Assembly (NCBI RefSeq): GCF_000149955.1 | Contig: NC_030987.1 | Location: 3,003,899-3,067,898, forward strand | Source of the DNA: Fusarium oxysporum f. sp. lycopersici 4287 | Taxonomy: Eukaryota; Ascomycota; Sordariomycetes; Hypocreales; Nectriaceae | DNA: 64,000 bases | Direction: 5' to 3' | Position numbers and translations under genes: made by a program | Shown here: positions 24,348 to 34,803 of the stretch, piece after piece | Layout of the letters: each line of letters opens with the position of its first letter | How positions within the stretch are numbered: the first letter of the stretch is position 1 | Notes under the pieces: model-generated | What the model was told of the DNA's origin: nothing | The model's input: only the letters and a program-made list of their open reading frames with translations | Database searches by the model: none

Positions 24348-26248
24348 TCAGTTCAGAATGTGGGGATTTGCGAGGCTCTCTTCTAAAGGCAAGTTCGCAT
24401 CGAGAAGGAGAGCCGTCAGTTCCTCTCCTGCTGCACCCTCCATCTCTTCGTCTTCATCATCCTCATCCTCGTCATCTTCGCCAGTGTACGGCATTTCTCC
24501 CTCCGGATCAGTCTCAGAGTCTAAGTCGATCAGAGCGCCGTATGGCAAGAAGAAGTCGTTTGGCAGAAGGTCGTCCTCCATGTTTGCGACTTGCGCGAGG
24601 GTCGCGCCCTTCCAGAAGGCTGTGGGACCGGCAGGTCCGTGAACATCGTAGTCACTGCACTCGGCATTAGTGAATTACTAGAAGGTGAGTGTTTGGTGCT
24701 ATACCTATCGAACCAGTTTCCTACGACGCCTCGAGCGGACCGTACGCCTCCGATCTGAACACCCTCACTGCGCCAGCGCTCGACACCATGGAAGATTGAG
24801 AATGTAGTCCATCTCACCTCGCCTTCTTTTGTCAGGCGAGCAGTGCCTTTGACGTTGAATGTTCTCATGTTAGCTCTGGCTGAACCTTTTCAACTTTACT
24901 TTTGGGAAGGGAGACAGTCTACTTACCTCGGATATTTGAGTTGGCATTGTCGTCAAACGAATCGTCCAGAGAACGAGATACACCACGAAAGTGAACTACT
25001 GGTAGCTCTTGGCCGTCTTCGGGGCCTGGTTCTTCTATAGATGTAACATTGACTTTCATCATGATAATGCGAGTTGCTTCACCCACATCAAGTGGTGGGC
25101 GTGGCGCATCGGCGGTGATGAGTTCGGGGTCACCAAAATTAAAAGCGAAGAAATCGCTATAATCAAGAAAGCACACAATCTGAAACCTTTTCCTGTCAGC
25201 TTATACTTCATGGAGAAGCAGATAGATACGGGAGTATCCTGGGGCCAACGAACGCGGTACCATGTGCCTGTGACTCCGTAAGGGTCGCGGGCCTCGAGTG
25301 ATGTGATGTCACGAGGCGGAGGAGCCATAAAACTGTTTTGAAATGACCCCGAGAACGGTCTGTCCCAAACCTCAGCGAATATTCGTGCAATCTGGCGTCT
25401 TGCGCCAATGTTGTGGCCTAGAACAATGAGAATAGCCTCCACTTTTTCCCAGTCAACATTGAAAGTGCCATCGTCTTTGAATGGCCCCCATCCTGTGTTC
25501 TGGGTAAACTGGCGCAGGTCGTAGACCTTGGAGCAAGCATAGGGATACGTTTTCATAGATCGTAGGCGACCAACGTTGAGGATAGGCCTTGAATAAAGGC
25601 AGTGAAGATGGGCGCTCTGTTGCTGGAGAGTCCTGTAGCCGTCATCACATGAGGTGGGCGCAGAGATACTGTCTCGCGTGGGCTGGCGGCGCAGGCGGTT
25701 GAAAAGCGATGAACCCTGGAGGAAGGCCTCGGCAGTGTCGTCTCGAGAGAAAAGACTTTGCAGGTGAGCGACGTTGCGCGATGGTGCATGGGTCTTGGAG
25801 AGGTTGATGGCCTCGTCGTGAGAAGGTGAAGCATTTTTGAGCAGACGAGTGACTGTGTCGTGTACAAATTCGAGTTCAGATTTCTATATGTCCATTAAAT
25901 CTTACATTAAATGGAACATGGGATTTCTTATCTTGTCTTACCTCTGGGTTGTTGCATATACTTTCAAGCTTCACAAAGTCGCGAATCTCTTGCTCGTAGT
26001 CAAGGCTCTGGTTACTTGGTTCATCCTGAACTGTTTGTTAGAATTTGTGAAAACCGTCATGGAATACATACCAGCGTGTTCATATAGACATCTCGATATA
26101 ATTTGTGGTTCACCTTCGTGACTGTTTGAAACACCTTGGACACACGGGGCAGTATAACCAGGTCGGCTGGGGCTATCCACTGCAATATGTGATGCAGTAT
26201 TTCAGCTGGAAGCTGCAGAATCGGCACCGTAGCGTTTGGACCGTCCAT
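24348..26248 (-). CDS. F-box domain protein with long uncharacterised C-terminus
   Basis: Likely substrate adaptor of an SCF ubiquitin ligase. Six exons join in frame to 538 aa, with introns 24655-24704, 24847-24926, 25180-25229, 25884-25941 and 26026-26071. Start ATG at 26248 (MDGPNATVPILQLPAEIL). Residues about 10-50 form an F-box (LPAEILHHILQWIAPADLVILPRVSKVF). The rest carries no WD40 or LRR pattern. It contains a conserved-looking globular stretch (RRQIARIFAEVWDRPFSGSF, GTWYRVRWPQD, VCFLDYSDFFAFNFGDPE, WFDSDYDVHGPAGPTAFW). Near the end is a long Asp/Glu run (about 495-515) and then ANPHILN. Many filamentous ascomycetes have F-box proteins of this general plan, but I cannot name the substrate. 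Confidence 0.8.
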
Positions 26249-26549
26249 GGTGTGAATAATCTTGCGGTTTAGTTTTGTTGTCTTTGAGAGAATGTGAATC
26301 TTTGAGATGAGGCTGCCATGTAATGACGATATAGAAAGGCTTCTGACGTTACTTCCGGCCGTGTACATCGCATCGGACTTAACGTGCGGAGCTTGTGTGG
26401 GGGTGGCGCCGTCTTGGGATAATCATTCATGAGCTTACCCTAGAGCGAAATCAAGTTCATGGTTGTTTTTTTTGGCACCTAATCATAGAATATTTCTTAT
26501 GAGCCCCTCTTCTAACTTTTTGTGATGTCTGGTACTCATGGAAGTGCAT
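26249..26549. other. Spacer between F-box gene and thioesterase
   Basis: 300 bp holding the F-box gene promoter and the thioesterase 3' end, which are transcribed in the same direction. No other feature seen. Confidence 0.45.
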
Positions 26550-27134
26550 CTACATCTTGGCCTTGATATCACCATCAATATTGACCTTTCCATGCTCAGC
26601 TGTGGCTAGGAGAAGATTGTCTGACCTCCTTCTCATACTTCCGTGCAGAGAGGCTAATTTCTTCCCAACTTGAGTAATCGAACACTCAATCAATACCTCG
26701 GTTCCAACTGGTACAGGTCGCATATAAGTGACGTTAAGTGTCCTGCTCACGCCCATATGCTGCCAGAATCCAGGCTTGTTAACCAAAGCAAGGGGTAATG
26801 TCGTACACCAGTCAAAGAGTGTGGCCGCGCAACCTCCGTGCAGGTTCTGTAGCCTGTTGCAATTATCGGGCTGAACTGTATATGAGAATACACATGACGG
26901 GTGAGGTCCTTCAGCATTGGTGGACACGAGCTGGAGATGAGGGATGAGGGTATTCATCCAATCCTAGGGTTATGGTCAACATCCGAGACGAACCCGAACA
27001 AGCGAGAAACTTACTCCTTGCTTGGAATGACCGCTATCATTTTGTGAAAGTTGTAACCAGGCTTTGACTCTTTCTTCTGGACTGCCCTCTTTCAAGGTCT
27101 TGCGATGATTGTCTGTTGGTTTGGTGTCGGACAT
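26550..27134 (-). CDS. Hotdog-fold thioesterase (PaaI/ACOT13-like) with PTS1-type AKM end
   Basis: Predicted acyl-CoA thioesterase. Two exons (27015-27134, 26550-26963; intron 26964-27014) give 177 aa. Start ATG at 27134 ([14 protein letters not shown]). The core has the hotdog thioesterase pattern: [17 protein letters not shown] (the HGG segment on the central helix), then [19 protein letters not shown] and a strand [12 protein letters not shown], as in the PaaI/4HBT superfamily. The chain ends IKAKM. The tripeptide AKM fits the peroxisomal targeting consensus [SAC][KRH][LM], with a basic residue just upstream, so the enzyme may act in the peroxisome matrix on acyl-CoA. Substrate chain length cannot be read from the sequence. 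It lies head to head with PEX12. Confidence 0.85.
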
Positions 27135-27613
27135 GTTGTTTGGTCTTTAATGGATAAGTTATTGTACTCAAGCGAGGCTGCAGTCACCGAATCAAGATGG
27201 ATTATGAAATGTGACGGTAGATGACCTGAGCCTTTCAAAAAGATACAAAGCAGAATCCGGGGTATCACATTGAAATTAACATCTGGCTTACCTTTACTTT
27301 ACCAGTTGTCGATACCTCGGTCCGTTGTAAACGCTACCTAACCTTAATGCTGGTTATTGCCTTTTTCAGCTAATGACCCCAGAAGCCGAGGCACTTCCAT
27401 CGGCCAACCAGCCCGAGCTTGGTGTCGTGGTCGCATCCACTTCACCCGTTATCGCAGCTGTACAGTAAGTAATCCGGGGTCACTAACAAATTCCACTCCA
27501 CTAGAGATCTCCTGTCGCAGCTGATCTCCATTCATATTCAACCTTGAATCCATCACCGTCCATTGACATTATTCTACCCATCCTCCGTATCCTCCAGGAA
27601 TATCCTAGAGGCA
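27135..27613. promoter_or_regulatory. Divergent thioesterase / PEX12 promoter with two CCTCGG motifs
   Basis: 479 bp separate the two start codons. CCTCGG occurs at 27315-27320, and its reverse complement CCGAGG at 27386-27391. CCTCGG is the core recognised by the FarA/FarB (Ctf1) fatty-acid-responsive regulators of filamentous ascomycetes, which control beta-oxidation and peroxin genes. Six-mers are weak evidence alone. An ATG-initiated 31-codon frame (27373-27468) also lies here and may be a uORF or the first exon of PEX12. Confidence 0.45.
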
Positions 27614-28891
27614 ATGGAGTTCGTCACAGCCCTTCGGGGCACCTTCGACGAACAGAAGCCGTCTCTCTTCGAAGTACTTTCTGAGCAACAGCTCAACGCC
27701 CTCCTCCCGCCGACCCTCCGCTACCTACTTACCATCGCGACGCATCGACACCCACGGTATCTCCTAAGAATACTAAACTCGTTCGATGAGATATACGCTG
27801 GTGTTATGCTGCTCGTTGAGCGGCATTACCTGCGCACCCGAGGCGGCTCCTTTACAGAGAACTTCTATGGCCTCAAGCGCGAAAAGGGCCTCCATGCCGA
27901 AGTGCCACGCGCGAGCATGTCATCACCCGATATTGTGCGCGAGACATTGAAACTCACGACCCGGGACGTCTGGAAGAATCTGCTCGTCATTGTCGGCATC
28001 CCTTACCTGAAACGGAAGCTTGACGAGAGCTACGAGGTGAATGCGCCAAGAGCTCTTCTCGGTGCGGCATACACGCGAATGCCAGAAAACCCGACTCTTC
28101 GCGACCGATTCCTATACTATTACCGATGGTTCCTCAGGAACATATACCCGAGCGTCAATGCCGGCTATTACTTTGCCATGCTTGCTTTCAATGTGGCGTA
28201 CCTCTTCGACGGGAGCAAGTATCACAGCCCTCTCTTGTGGCTGATAGGAACACGTATTCGAAGAATGTCCGGGGCAGATTACAAGGCCATTGAGGCTTTG
28301 ACACAGACACCCGAGACAGGACACAGACCTGGGTGGCGGTCGTTGTTAAACCCCCGTGAAATGGGCCCACGGATATTGTCAAGCTTGTCGATTTTGCTAC
28401 CGACAAGTATCTTTGCCCTCAAGTTTTTGGAATGGTGGTATCAGTCGGATTTTGCGAAGCAACTTTCACGAAAAGCGACTGAAAGTGTTGATTTGCCCCC
28501 GCCTGTGATTTCGGCAGATGGTAAGGGAGGCTCCAGCAAGAAGAAGCCAGAAGCGAAGAAAGAGGAGTCAAACGAGGGAGACTCAATCCCTTCAGCAGAA
28601 GATGCGCCCATCGCCACTCCCTCGTTGCTCCCTGTCTACACAATTCCATTTCCAAGCGATTCGGCATTGTGCCCTATTTGCGTCGATGAGATCGTCACTC
28701 CAACAGCCTGTCAAACCGGCGTCGTTTATTGCTATACATGTATCCACAAATGGATCGAGGGCCAGCATCAGAAACAAGAGGATTTTATGGATTCGCGCGA
28801 GGGTAAGTGGGAGAGTGGTCAAGGGAGATGCGCAGTGACAGGCAGAAGGGTTCTGGGTGGAACTGAAGGCTTAAGGCGGATAATGGTATAG
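27614..28891 (+). CDS. PEX12: Peroxin PEX12, RING E3 of peroxisome import
   Basis: Peroxisomal membrane RING protein. With PEX2 and PEX10 it forms the ubiquitin ligase that recycles the import receptor PEX5. The intronless frame from ATG 27614 ([17 protein letters not shown]) encodes 425 aa, matching the usual start of the family. Seen: the Pex2/Pex12 N-terminal domain ([32 protein letters not shown]), membrane segments (for example [15 protein letters not shown] and [22 protein letters not shown]), a charged Lys/Glu-rich linker, and a C-terminal RING (CPICVDEI... YCYTCIHKW...). The RING lacks a full set of eight zinc ligands, as is known for PEX12. A longer form is possible: splicing 27465-27595 would fuse 31 upstream residues in frame. 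Confidence 0.93.
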   Translation: MEFVTALRGTFDEQKPSLFEVLSEQQLNALLPPTLRYLLTIATHRHPRYLLRILNSFDEIYAGVMLLVERHYLRTRGGSFTENFYGLKREKGLHAEVPRASMSSPDIVRETLKLTTRDVWKNLLVIVGIPYLKRKLDESYEVNAPRALLGAAYTRMPENPTLRDRFLYYYRWFLRNIYPSVNAGYYFAMLAFNVAYLFDGSKYHSPLLWLIGTRIRRMSGADYKAIEALTQTPETGHRPGWRSLLNPREMGPRILSSLSILLPTSIFALKFLEWWYQSDFAKQLSRKATESVDLPPPVISADGKGGSSKKKPEAKKEESNEGDSIPSAEDAPIATPSLLPVYTIPFPSDSALCPICVDEIVTPTACQTGVVYCYTCIHKWIEGQHQKQEDFMDSREGKWESGQGRCAVTGRRVLGGTEGLRRIMV

Positions 28892-29601
28892 AGAAGTCGA
28901 CATTTACAGTATAAGTTACTGCATGCGTCGAGTTGGAGATTTTCTAAGTGTTGGCGTGCAATTTTCGATACCCAGGAGACTTGGATGTCTCACCCTTTTA
29001 ATTGAAGCAGCTTCACTACATCTCAATGCGGTTCATTATCGTAATTGCATCTCTCGACTTTGGAATGCATGCGCGTCTCCATGTTTCACTCAACGTCTGA
29101 TTTACCTGCGTCGACACGCTATCATCGACGCCAACCGCTCAATGTCTCACTTTAATCTCCGCCGCCTTGAGGCGATTCAGAGGCCAGCCACACTCTGGCC
29201 AGAGAGTCAATGAAATGGAATGTATAAGATGGCGCACAAAGAGATCAACGTCATGCTCTCTAAGGCGAAATGCGATCCCAGCCTGCAGACAATGCACAGT
29301 TGATGGAAAGCATTGCATTCTCTCCAGCGTGCCCCTCATGATGCTATTGGCTCAGCGTAGAATCTCGTGGTGTCTTAGAATAGCGTCACAACTTCTTGAC
29401 TACCTCGAATGCGTATGCTTTCAGACGTTTGCCAACCACTACCGAATTCCAGATGCGGGTGGTGCTCGCCGTGTAAGGCAATGGACCGTAAAGAATTAAA
29501 AGACGAACTGCTGCCCGCGGCTTTTCGAGATGCAACGACTCATCCTCTTCAGACAACTCTTCTACTTTTGTCTTTTGTCCCCATATCCGTCGTGAACTAC
29601 G
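28892..29601. other. Spacer between PEX12 and the GH16-WSC gene
   Basis: Contains the PEX12 3' flank and the upstream region of the GH16-WSC gene. A 21-codon frame at 29530-29595 (MQRLILFRQLF...) resembles a signal peptide and lies in the same frame as the enzyme, but ends in TGA (see findings). Overlapping open frames on both strands at 29139-29499 have no recognisable content. Confidence 0.45.
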
Positions 29602-32391
29602 ATGGCATACTCATTAACCACCTCCTTCTTAGGAGACTCTCTCATCTCTGGTTTCGACTGGTTCAATGGCCGTGATCTTTCGAATGGATTCGTACAGTGA
29701 GAAAGACTCATCCGTCTCGAGCTTTTTTCGTTACTAATACCATGGCAGATATCAAGACCTAGAGGGTGCCGAGCAATATGGCTTATACTCCGTGGATCCT
29801 TTCAGTAATACTGTTCGACTTAGACCCGACTCCGCTAGAAAATTTGATCTGAACGAAGGAAGACCCAGTATTCGACTTGAAAGCAAGGAGTCCTACCAGT
29901 ATGGATTATTCATCGCAGATTTCCAACACATGCCTATTTCACAATGTGGTACTTGGCCAGCCTGTATGATCTTCTAATCTATCTCTCGAGTAGAAGATGA
30001 ACTAACATGGTGGATATAGTCTGGGCATATGGTGCCAACTGGCCCAACAATGGCGAAGTTGATATCCTTGAGGGCGCCAACTTGGCTTACACTAATATCA
30101 TGTCTGCACACACGGCCGATGGCTGCATGCTAGACCCCGCAGACTCGAATCTCTTCTCTGGAAACCCTCAGAGCCTGGACTGTGCTGTTGGTACAGATAA
30201 TGTTGGATGTGGCTTCACCCCACCCGCCAGTGACACTTCCTCTTACGGTGATGGCTTCAATGCTGTCGGCGGTGGTGTATATGCTATGGAGTGGGACTCA
30301 GAGTACATCTCGATCTGGCACTTCCCACGAGGCGCAATTCCGGCTGATATCGAAGCCAAACGACCTGATCCTAGGAAATGGGGACTTCCTCAGAGTTTGT
30401 TTGGTGGTTCAAAGTGCAATGTCGACGAATATTTCAATGATATGAGGATTGTTCTGAATATTGTAAGTGGCCCCTACGACAATAACCGGAGAATCTTGAA
30501 CCAACTAACTTGTCTAGAACTTTTGCGGCGATTATGGTGAGGGAACCTGGGGAAGTTCTGAAACTTGTCGAGCTCTCGCCCCAACTTGTCGTGAATATGT
30601 TGCAAGTAACCCTCTGGATTTCCAAGACGCCTATTTTGATGTCAGCTACATCGATGTCTACACTCGCCTGGGAGGAGACGTCCCGCCTGTTGTCCCATCA
30701 TCAACCAGTGAGGCACCTACTGAGACCTCCATCCCTTCAGCTAGCACTCCTGGCCCCAACACTCCAATCTCAGGAAACACTAGATTCCCGAACAGCACCG
30801 CCATCGTCACTCGTCCCCGGCCTAAGGAAGACGCATCCGCAACAGCAGAGCCCACAACTACAACTACCTTGACAGGCATCTCTTCTGTCGAGGTGACAAT
30901 TCCTGGCTCTGGAACCAATAGTGCAACTGTTAGCTCTCTGCCTGTTGCTACGGGTGGAAGCTCAGTCAACCCAGCTAAGATTGATGATTATGCATATCTT
31001 GGCTGTTTTGGATCGCAGACTGGATTCCAGACTTTCAATGAGAAAGCTGAGAGCGACGATATGACTATTGAGAAGTGCATTGAAGCTTGCAACGGCCTGA
31101 CTTATATCGGTCTCTTTGAAGGGTGAGTGGCTCAAATCGAAACCCAAAGCGACATTCAACTGACTATTTCTATAGAACCTGCTATTGCGCCTCCAAGCTT
31201 GACGCCGATACCCGTGCTTTGCGCAATGAGTCTTCATGCAATCGCCCTTGTCCTGGAAACGACGATCAATTCTGTGGTGGCATGGTCTCTCAAAGGTCTA
31301 AACGGAGCATTCCTCTCCGCCGAGACGCTCCCAACAACATTCTACTCACAGTTTATGCCGACACCAGCGACGCTGGACAGCCTGACGTCCCACCTGGCAT
31401 GGGCCCCGGTGTTGATGGAACTGCCGCTGGTGGCTCATCAAGTCCAACTGGTGGAAGTGGCCAAGGCAACTCGCCTGCTGATGGAGCAAATGGCTCAACC
31501 GAATCCGATAGCCAAGCAGGAGATTCAGCTCAACGGACTGCAAATGGCCAGGCTGGTTCAAGTGATGACCTGCCCGCGGCTACTAATAACAGAGTGGTTG
31601 CCGATACCGCTACAGTTACCGACGTTGTAGCTGGCACTGATACGGACGCTGTGGTTTTCAGCACTCTATCTGATGGCGAGGTTCTTGAAGCAACACAGGC
31701 TATCCCTGACACTGGCCGGACAGTTATCACAAGCACGGTCACTTTCCTTACAGTGCTCCCATCGAACCCTGGATCACTTGTACCTCAAGAAAGTATCGTC
31801 ACCATGAGCTACTCACTGTGTGACTACTGCGACACTCCCACCTTGATTCAGCCACCAATGGTGACGAAGGTTGTTGAATGCGACGGCTGTGGTACAAATG
31901 GTGAAAACACAGTCACACTGACTGTGCCCGTCCATGTCACCGTCACCGTCACTGGTACTGGTACTGGTACCAATGCAACCAAGGCGACTGGCAATGCGGC
32001 TGCAGGAGTCGTCCCAGATCAGACACGAGAGATCCCTCCTATTGTGCCAACCGGAATGGGAAGCAACGCAAATGCTGGCCCTGAAGTAACGACGATCGTG
32101 ATAACATACTTGACAACCCAGCTGGTCACATATGGTACGGAAACGAGATCCGTCTCTACCGAGACAAGAACCATGCGGCGCACGGTTGTCGTTGCTGTAT
32201 CAGACATTGAGACGATGAGTATTCTACCTGTACCGTCTCCTGGAAGGCCAAACACCCCGATTTCCCATGCTACACCAACACCGGGCGCATCGGGTGCGCC
32301 GGTCGTGGTCTCTAGTGCTTCATCGAGAGTCGATGACTTCTTCGTTTACTTTGCGATTGTGGCCATGGCAATTCTGGCCTTGTCTCTTTAG
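29602..32391 (+). CDS. GH16 glucanase-like enzyme with WSC domain and GPI-type tail
   Basis: Cell-wall beta-glucan hydrolase or transglycosylase candidate. Five exons (29602-29696, 29749-29963, 30020-30462, 30518-31122, 31176-32391) give 857 aa. Seen: a GH16 domain (about 1-300) with CGTWPAFWAYG and the catalytic motif GEVDILEG (two Glu flanking Asp); a Thr/Ser/Pro-rich linker; a WSC carbohydrate-binding domain (about 407-485; YLGCFG, CIEACNG, CYCASKL, CPGNDDQFCGG); a second long Ser/Thr/Gly-rich region; and a hydrophobic C-terminus (FFVYFAIVAMAILALSL) typical of GPI anchoring. Oddity: the first usable ATG gives MAYSLTTSF, which is where the mature enzyme should begin, so no signal peptide is encoded downstream of it. 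A hydrophobic signal-like segment lies immediately upstream in the same frame but is cut off by a TGA at 29593-29595. Confidence 0.85.
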
Positions 32392-32691
32392 GTGCTTTTG
32401 GTGTTGATTTGATATTTGTTTCATTCATCCTTCTCTTCACGAGGATCTAATACTGGGAAATGTACAGGATATACAAAAACATAGACATGTTTGATTATGG
32501 TTGGAAAGGGTACATGTTTGTTCAACTACGATAGTCATATTTCTTTTGTTTGTCACGACATATTAGAGCTTAATGCACGATAATACCAATAAGATGATAT
32601 TTCAGATATTTCCACTAAGTTCTCGGAGTCTATAGTTGACTCAGAAGTGAAAAAATACCTTATATATATTTAAACTTGCTTGCTTGGTCTT
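32392..32691. other. Convergent 3' spacer
   Basis: 300 bp between the stop codons of the GH16-WSC gene and the phosphoesterase. It is AT-rich, consistent with two 3' UTRs. Confidence 0.45.
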
Positions 32692-33771
32692 TCAAATTTC
32701 AACAACAACCGCCCTACTCTTGACCTTGCCCGAGTTGCCTTTCATCTGCGCAGCATTTACCATGAGACTACCATTGTTACTTCCAGGACCAGACATGAGC
32801 CACTTCCATGCCACGCTATGAAGGCCTTGGGCTACAAGACGCAGATAATCAAGCCAAGCCTCATTAGGGATGAAGTCTCGGATCAGACCGCGACGAGGTC
32901 GTGACATGATACGTTCGAAAGTCTCCTGGAAGGTATCGAAGAAGGCTGATTCTCTACCGTAGCCAAAGTGGACGTGGCCGAAGACGTGGAGACGGGGCTT
33001 TACGCGCCAAACTTCACGGAGGAGATTGCTGTCCCCGAGACCGAGATCAAGATGATATTTCTGACAGTGTGTAAGTTGAAAAGTTGCCACATTCGAACAG
33101 TAGAGGCTTACCGGAGGGCAATGGGTGATAAGAATATCGGTTTGCGGAGGTACCTTGCTCAACCAAGGGTGTTTATCTTGAGTGTACTGGAAGCTAAAAG
33201 CATCATTTCTGTTAGTTATCACGGTATAGCTGGATCTTTCATAGACTTACGCAAACTCCTTGGGACCAATGCTTGGAATATCAGGAACACCAAAGATATT
33301 GACGGTTCGACCCTTTATCTTTTGCACAGTCAAACCGCTCTCAAGATAATGAAGACCCTCCATGTTGGGCTTAGCACCTGAGCGCGCATCCTCTTCATGT
33401 CGACTTTTGGTGTCAAACCAACTGTCATGGTTACCTGCAACGACAACCTTGACAGGATGAGGCTGTTCACGAAGCCAATCGAGCTGTTTCTGGATGTCTG
33501 CTACGGTGCCGGAATCTGTAAGATCTCCTGCATGAATGAGAATGTCACCGTTGGGAATGTCGACTTTGAGATCGTGTGTGTCGGAGATGCAGACGACGCG
33601 AATGGCGGGCTTGTCACGCGGCGGGTGGAAAGGTCGACCGCGGAGGAGGAGTACAGCGTGGTAGAAGAGAAAAGCGAGATATGTTAAAGGTGATGAGATG
33701 AGATTGTCGAGGAGGGTCATGGGCTCCCATTGGTTCCGGCGACGAAGGCCTATGCAGGAGAGGAGGCCCAT
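32692..33771 (-). CDS. Calcineurin-like metallophosphoesterase, MPPED-type, membrane-anchored
   Basis: Predicted dinuclear-metal phosphoesterase. Three exons (33251-33771, 33112-33193, 32692-33060) give 323 aa. Start ATG at 33771 (MGLLSCIGLRRRNQWEP). Seen: an N-terminal hydrophobic segment (about 24-46; SPLTYLAFLFYHAVLLL), likely a membrane anchor; then the ordered metal-binding motifs ISDTHD, HAGDLTDSG, GNHDSWFD, THCPP and GHVHFGYG. Together these make a complete active site. Spacing and size resemble the human MPPED1/2 (UPF0046) group, whose members are cyclic-nucleotide or general phosphodiesterases. The physiological substrate is unknown. It shares a 1.0-kb divergent upstream region with the TMEM16 gene. 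Confidence 0.85.
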
Positions 33772-34803
33772 GATGGGCGTGTATGAGGTAGTTTGAGCTG
33801 GGAGAGTTGAGAACGAGAGTTCAATTGGACGAGAGGTAAAAATTGAGATGCCTCAGTAACCGAATGAGTGATTGATTGAGTGAGTGGAGAGCTATAGCTA
33901 TTGATGAGCTGTAGCTGTGATAGCTCAAGGTAAGAATAGTTCGGATGGTGTGGAGTGACCATGAGCTATGAGCTATGGGCTATGAGCGGTGGTGACGAAA
34001 GCTCCAGCTATAAACGGCCCCGCAGTGACGCTAACTTGACAGCAACCATCCCTCTAGCCATGGCCATGGGAAATTGTTCCAGGAGGTTACAATATAGAAG
34101 AAAAAGTATCGAGTGTTGGTATCATGAACTTGAGCAGAATGAATGAAGGGTATTGAGATTGAGCCTCTTCATACATCATTTGTTCTCATCGAGATGCTCC
34201 AAGGGACACCCACAACTGAAGGTCGTCATAGTGATCCAACTCTTCGACATGTGAAAGCCATTGGCATGTTTCAAGCTTTAGTTACCTTCATACGGCAATC
34301 TCATAAGCAAGTTGTGGTAGGTGGAGCAGAGTATCGATGGAGAGTAACGGTATACTCAATCAGTATATATGATTTCAGTGAATAGCATCATATCATATGC
34401 AGCTACTATATATAAAGGTAATTTTATCATATCCATGCCATGCAGACAAGACCCATATCTTGACCAAAATGTGTGGTGACGTCGCCTAATGTGCCAATCT
34501 CCCCACTACAGCAGTGAAGCTGCAAGCTGAAGCTTCCCTCAGCTGGGCCAGGATCTTAACTAAAGCTTGTTTCTCCAACTTTTTTCACCCATCGTCATCG
34601 ACCCAACCTCATTGGATTGGATGCCTCAATACACTGCATATCAGTATTCATTTCCCTACCCTGCCCTGTTTTGCTCTTTGTCTCATCTTGTCTTGTCTCG
34701 TTTCTGTGTCGATAACCTCTTCCTCCCTCCCTCCCCTCCCCTCCTCTTTTGCTTCTCTTCCTTCAACCTCTAGGTCATAGCATATGGTCAACCTCTGCTA
34801 AAT
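33772..34803. promoter_or_regulatory. Divergent phosphoesterase / TMEM16 intergenic region
   Basis: It contains a cluster of AGCTAT/AGCTGT-type words at 33888-34012, the palindromic gccatggccatggg at 34058-34071, and an uninterrupted pyrimidine tract at 34716-34750, about 54 bp before the scramblase ATG. CT tracts at this distance are common near fungal transcription starts. No ORF of interest seen. Confidence 0.4.

Noticed and set aside
24358..24670. Plus-strand Ser-rich frames over the F-box gene end
   Set aside because: They are the antisense of the Asp/Glu tract (TCC/TCA repeats) and not a gene.
27315..27391. CCTCGG motifs as proof of Ctf1/FarA control
   Set aside because: The same hexamer occurs elsewhere in the window (for example near 13476 and 62743), so presence alone is not proof. 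Kept only as supporting context.
29139..29499. Overlapping 66- and 110-codon ORFs on both strands after PEX12
   Set aside because: Both strands are open at once because the region is GC-balanced. There is no domain, splice site or conservation clue.
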